DNA of 10,385 nt. It comes from a candidate division CSSED10-310 bacterium. Lineage in GTDB: Bacteria; CSSED10-310; JAFGDC01. Positions within the stretch are counted from its first letter, which is position 1. Each line of letters starts with the position of its first letter. The DNA is taken from NCBI GenBank assembly GCA_016932295.1, contig JAFGDC010000194.1, forward strand, positions 1 to 10,385, in the 5' to 3' direction. Of the stretch, positions 8,680-10,385 are shown piece after piece. The notes under the pieces were generated by a model, which saw only the letters and a list, made by a program, of their open reading frames with translations, was not told where the DNA came from and made no database searches. A program made the position numbers and the translations under genes.

Positions 8680-8700
8680 CCGCGGTACAATCAACCGCGG
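8680..8700. promoter_or_regulatory. GC-rich hairpin in the leader of the HEAT-repeat gene
   Basis: CCGCGGT at 8680-8686 and ACCGCGG at 8694-8700 are a perfect 7-base inverted repeat around a 7-base loop (ACAATCA). The left arm also overlaps a 10-base palindrome, GCGGCGCCGC, at 8674-8683. No T-run follows on either strand, so it is not a standard intrinsic terminator. It falls within the expected 5' untranslated leader of the HEAT-repeat transcript. It could be a leader RNA structure or a dimeric repressor site; the sequence does not decide. Confidence 0.4.
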
Positions 8701-8773
8701 ACTCGCTGGCATGATCGGACACGCCGCGCGACGCCTCGAACACGGGAATAGAGGCTCTCAAGTGAATGATACG

Positions 8774-8802
8774 AATCTAGCCTATCCCAGGTACTTTTTC
8801 AA
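8774..8802 (-). promoter_or_regulatory. Putative sigma-70-type promoter for the HEAT-spoVG unit
   Basis: On the minus strand TTGAAA (8802-8797, five of six matches to the -35 consensus) is followed after exactly 17 bases by TAGATT (8779-8774, four of six matches to the -10). Transcription would start near 8767, giving a leader of about 150 bases that contains the GC-rich hairpin. It lies in the 272-base gap between the deacetylase gene and the HEAT gene, so the HEAT-spoVG pair may be expressed independently of the deacetylase. No convincing intrinsic terminator for the deacetylase gene was seen in the gap. Confidence 0.45.
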
Positions 8803-8885
8803 TGGTGGTAATGGTCATCTTTGCTACATACCAGGCGGGCACCCGGTCAACACATGGTGGATTCGACCGTGATTCAGGTACTTCG

Positions 8886-9926
8886 TCACTCAAGGACCGG
8901 CCAGTAGTCCCGAAGGATGGTCCTGGCCTGGCGCACCATGGCCTGGCCAGGTTCATGGTCGTTGAGTTGCACCGCCGGCCGCACATCGTCACACAGGTAT
9001 TCGAGCATTGCCCGCGTGCCCTCTCGCAAGTTGCGCAGATCGTACCCCCCCTCGAGAATCAATTGCAGTCTGCCCTGGCAGCTACGCCGCGCCAGGGAGC
9101 GCAGGGCATGCAACATGGCGATCAAGCCCCCGATGCTTACACGCATCGAACCGATTGGATCATGCTCGAGAATATCGAAGCCGTGCGACACCAGGATGAA
9201 CTGAGGAGCAAAACGTTCCGCGACCGGTATGAGCAGGTCCTCGAATGCGGTGAGGTACGAGCGGTTGCCCTGGTCGGCCGCAAACGGCACATTTATGGTG
9301 AAACCCATCCCCTTGCCGGTGCCGATCTCACTCACCCAACCGCTTCCAGGGAAGAAGGGAAATTGATGCGTGGAAAAGAAGAGCACCCGGTCGTCACCAT
9401 AGAAAGCGTCCTGGGTGCCGTTGCCATGGTGCAGATCCCAATCAACGATGAGGATTCGCTCCAGGCCGTGCCGCCAGAGCAGATGATGGGCGGTGACGGC
9501 GAGGTTGTTGAAGAGACAGAACCCCTTCGCCTGATTGCGTTCAGCATGGTGTCCGGGCGGCCTGACGAAGGCTATGCCGCTTTCGACCTCCTGCGCGACA
9601 ATGCTGTCGGCCAGGGCGATACACGATCCCGCCGCCAAACAGGCCAGGCGATAGCTGTGCTCGTTGATGTAGGTATCCGGATTGATGTACCCCTTGCCGG
9701 CGGCGGATCTGCCGGCAACCTCGTTGATGTAGTCAATGTCGTGGGTAGTGCTCAGTTGTTCTATGGTGGCTTCCTGCAGCATCGTGCGGCGGAGCCTGGA
9801 ATGCCAGGGAGGCGCATCCAGCACCCTGTGAATGGCACTCAGACGCATCGGATGCTCGATATGATATTCATCGGGTTCGTGCAGAAGGAATCGCTTGCTG
9901 GCAACCACACCGATCCCGCCAGCCAT
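8886..9926 (-). CDS. Histone deacetylase / AcuC / acetylpolyamine amidohydrolase family protein
   Basis: A zinc-dependent deacetylase of 346 residues, a normal length for bacterial family members, and apparently complete. Motifs in order: EHPMRLSAI (24-32), RPPGHHAE (122-129) with the paired His126/His127 of the charge-relay site, GFCLFNN (135-141), DWDLHHGNGTQ (162-172), FFSTH (183-187), SHGFD (247-251) and LEGGYD (291-296). By analogy with characterised HDACs the zinc ligands are Asp164, His166 and Asp251, and Tyr295 is the catalytic tyrosine, so the enzyme should be active. Bacterial relatives remove acetyl groups from lysines, polyamines or small molecules (AcuC affects acetyl-CoA synthetase); the substrate cannot be read from sequence. 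The position before Gly-Phe-Asp is His248, where Ala is most common. The ATG at 9926 has a strong AGGAGG seven bases upstream. Nearby genes give no acetoin or acetate context. Confidence 0.92.
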   Translation of the reverse strand: MAGGIGVVASKRFLLHEPDEYHIEHPMRLSAIHRVLDAPPWHSRLRRTMLQEATIEQLSTTHDIDYINEVAGRSAAGKGYINPDTYINEHSYRLACLAAGSCIALADSIVAQEVESGIAFVRPPGHHAERNQAKGFCLFNNLAVTAHHLLWRHGLERILIVDWDLHHGNGTQDAFYGDDRVLFFSTHQFPFFPGSGWVSEIGTGKGMGFTINVPFAADQGNRSYLTAFEDLLIPVAERFAPQFILVSHGFDILEHDPIGSMRVSIGGLIAMLHALRSLARRSCQGRLQLILEGGYDLRNLREGTRAMLEYLCDDVRPAVQLNDHEPGQAMVRQARTILRDYWPVLE

Positions 9927-9933
9927 GGGTAAG

Positions 9934-9939
9934 CCTCCT
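9934..9939 (-). promoter_or_regulatory. Ribosome binding site of the deacetylase gene
   Basis: A perfect AGGAGG on the minus strand lies seven bases before the ATG at 9926. It is the best Shine-Dalgarno sequence in the window and fixes the start codon. Confidence 0.75.
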
Positions 9940-10223
9940 CACCTCGCGAATACGGCCCTTCATTCCTGTCCGGCCATGGCGAGAGACTCGAACAGGATAC
10001 CGATCCGCCGTCGCCAGTCTGGACGCCGGCGCAATCTGATTCCAGGTATTTTCGGCAACAGGCCGGAAAGATGCAAGCTATTTTGAATACCCTTGAACAG
10101 CAAAGAGGGGACGAACCCGGCAGCGGGGTGGGGTATCCACTCATTCCGATCACCGACACCTCCCGTCTGCTCACCTCGTCTTGTCATGTTCGAGAAACGC
10201 CAGCAGTTCATCTTTGTCTCAGT
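9940..10223. other. Intergenic stretch without a confident gene; weak small minus-strand frame
   Basis: No recognisable protein or RNA gene is visible. A minus-strand frame from ATG 10211 to TGA 9960 would encode 83 residues, including EWIPHPAAGFVPSLLFKGIQ, ending 33 bases before the deacetylase start. It has no good ribosome site, several codons rare elsewhere in the window (AGA, ATA, CGA) and an Arg-rich end, so it is more likely chance than a gene. A promoter for the deacetylase should lie here, but no strong -35/-10 pair was found. Confidence 0.4.
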
Positions 10224-10384
10224 GGCTGCCGTGGAAGATTGAAAGCCAACGCACCACGACGATGATTACAAGATTCGGGGTACGACCCCGTTGTAAAAAG
10301 CGCTTCGCCTGCCTGCTGTGGACGATTGGAAGCCAACGCACCACGACGATGATTACAAGATTCGGGGTACGACCCCGTTGTAAA
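10224..10384. repeat. Two tandem copies of a 74-base direct repeat (period 87) with internal hairpin
   Basis: Copy 1 is 10224-10297 and copy 2 is 10311-10384, with four differences, all in the first 19 positions; the remaining 55 bases are identical. A 13-base unrelated spacer separates them. Each copy contains an imperfect inverted repeat. In copy 1, TTACAA (10266-10271), a GATT bulge, then CGGGGT (10276-10281) face ACCCCG (10285-10290) and TTGTAA (10291-10296) around an ACG loop, giving a 12-base-pair stem. A second pairing option exists between CAACG (10247-10251) and CGTTG (10289-10293). The window ends one base after copy 2, so the array may continue. The unit is too long and its spacer too short for CRISPR. 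Confidence 0.8.
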
Positions 10385-10385
10385 G

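Noticed and set aside
8576..8761. Small minus-strand frame spanning the start of the HEAT-repeat gene
   Set aside because: It has no ribosome site or recognisable sequence and overlaps the better-supported HEAT start and its leader hairpin.
8845..8875. Terminator after the deacetylase gene
   Set aside because: A five-base CGGTC/GACCG pairing exists, but the loop is long and no T-run follows on the minus strand.
8802..9932. 376-codon plus-strand open frame opposite the deacetylase gene
   Set aside because: The minus strand carries every HDAC-family motif and a perfect ribosome site. The plus-strand translation has no recognisable family features.
10237..10297. Integron attC site or tRNA-like element in the terminal repeat
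   Set aside because: GTTGTAA does not fit the attC core GTTRRRY, and no cassette ORF or integrase is visible. The GTACGACCC string resembles a T-loop, but the flanking bases do not form a proper T-arm or the other tRNA arms.
10224..10384. CRISPR array
   Set aside because: The ATTGAAAG string resembles the end of some CRISPR repeats, but the repeated unit is 74 bases with a 13-base spacer, and only two copies are seen. No cas gene is present.

Overview
The window is GC-rich bacterial chromosome with no phage, plasmid, IS, CRISPR, tRNA or rRNA signature. It holds five well-supported protein genes. The predicted exported protease with a calcium-loop beta-propeller, the Wzy/WaaL-type membrane protein and the SpoVG homologue together fit an environmental Gram-negative-like bacterium, perhaps of the FCB group, a related candidate phylum or a deltaproteobacterial lineage. 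That placement is inference; nothing here fixes the taxonomy.

Layout. Positions 1-143 are a short upstream stretch with a possible 5' end of a divergent minus-strand gene and a weak plus-strand promoter. Next come two plus-strand genes 14 bases apart: a secreted subtilisin-like (S8) protease carrying a beta-propeller of FG-GAP/VCBS type (150-3809), then an O-antigen-ligase-family membrane protein with a C-terminal TPR domain (3824-6082). The other strand carries, in transcription order, a histone-deacetylase/AcuC-family deacetylase (9926 to 8886), a 272-base gap with a recognisable sigma-70-type promoter and a GC-rich hairpin, a large HEAT-repeat protein (8613 to 6229) and a SpoVG-family protein (6242 to 5964). 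Positions 9927-10385 have no confident gene. They end in two copies of a 74-base direct repeat, 87 bases apart, each containing a strong hairpin.

The plus-strand pair looks like a two-gene unit for exported or cell-envelope products. The HEAT and spoVG genes overlap by 14 bases and are probably translationally coupled. SpoVG is a small nucleic-acid-binding regulator in Firmicutes, so HEAT-SpoVG may form a regulatory pair. The plus-strand and minus-strand units collide: the last 119 bases of the O-antigen-ligase/TPR gene are antisense to the conserved 3' part of spoVG. I see no established multi-gene defence, secretion or biosynthetic system. The features most worth a second look are the compact, doubly overlapped spoVG and the hairpin-bearing tandem repeat at the right edge.
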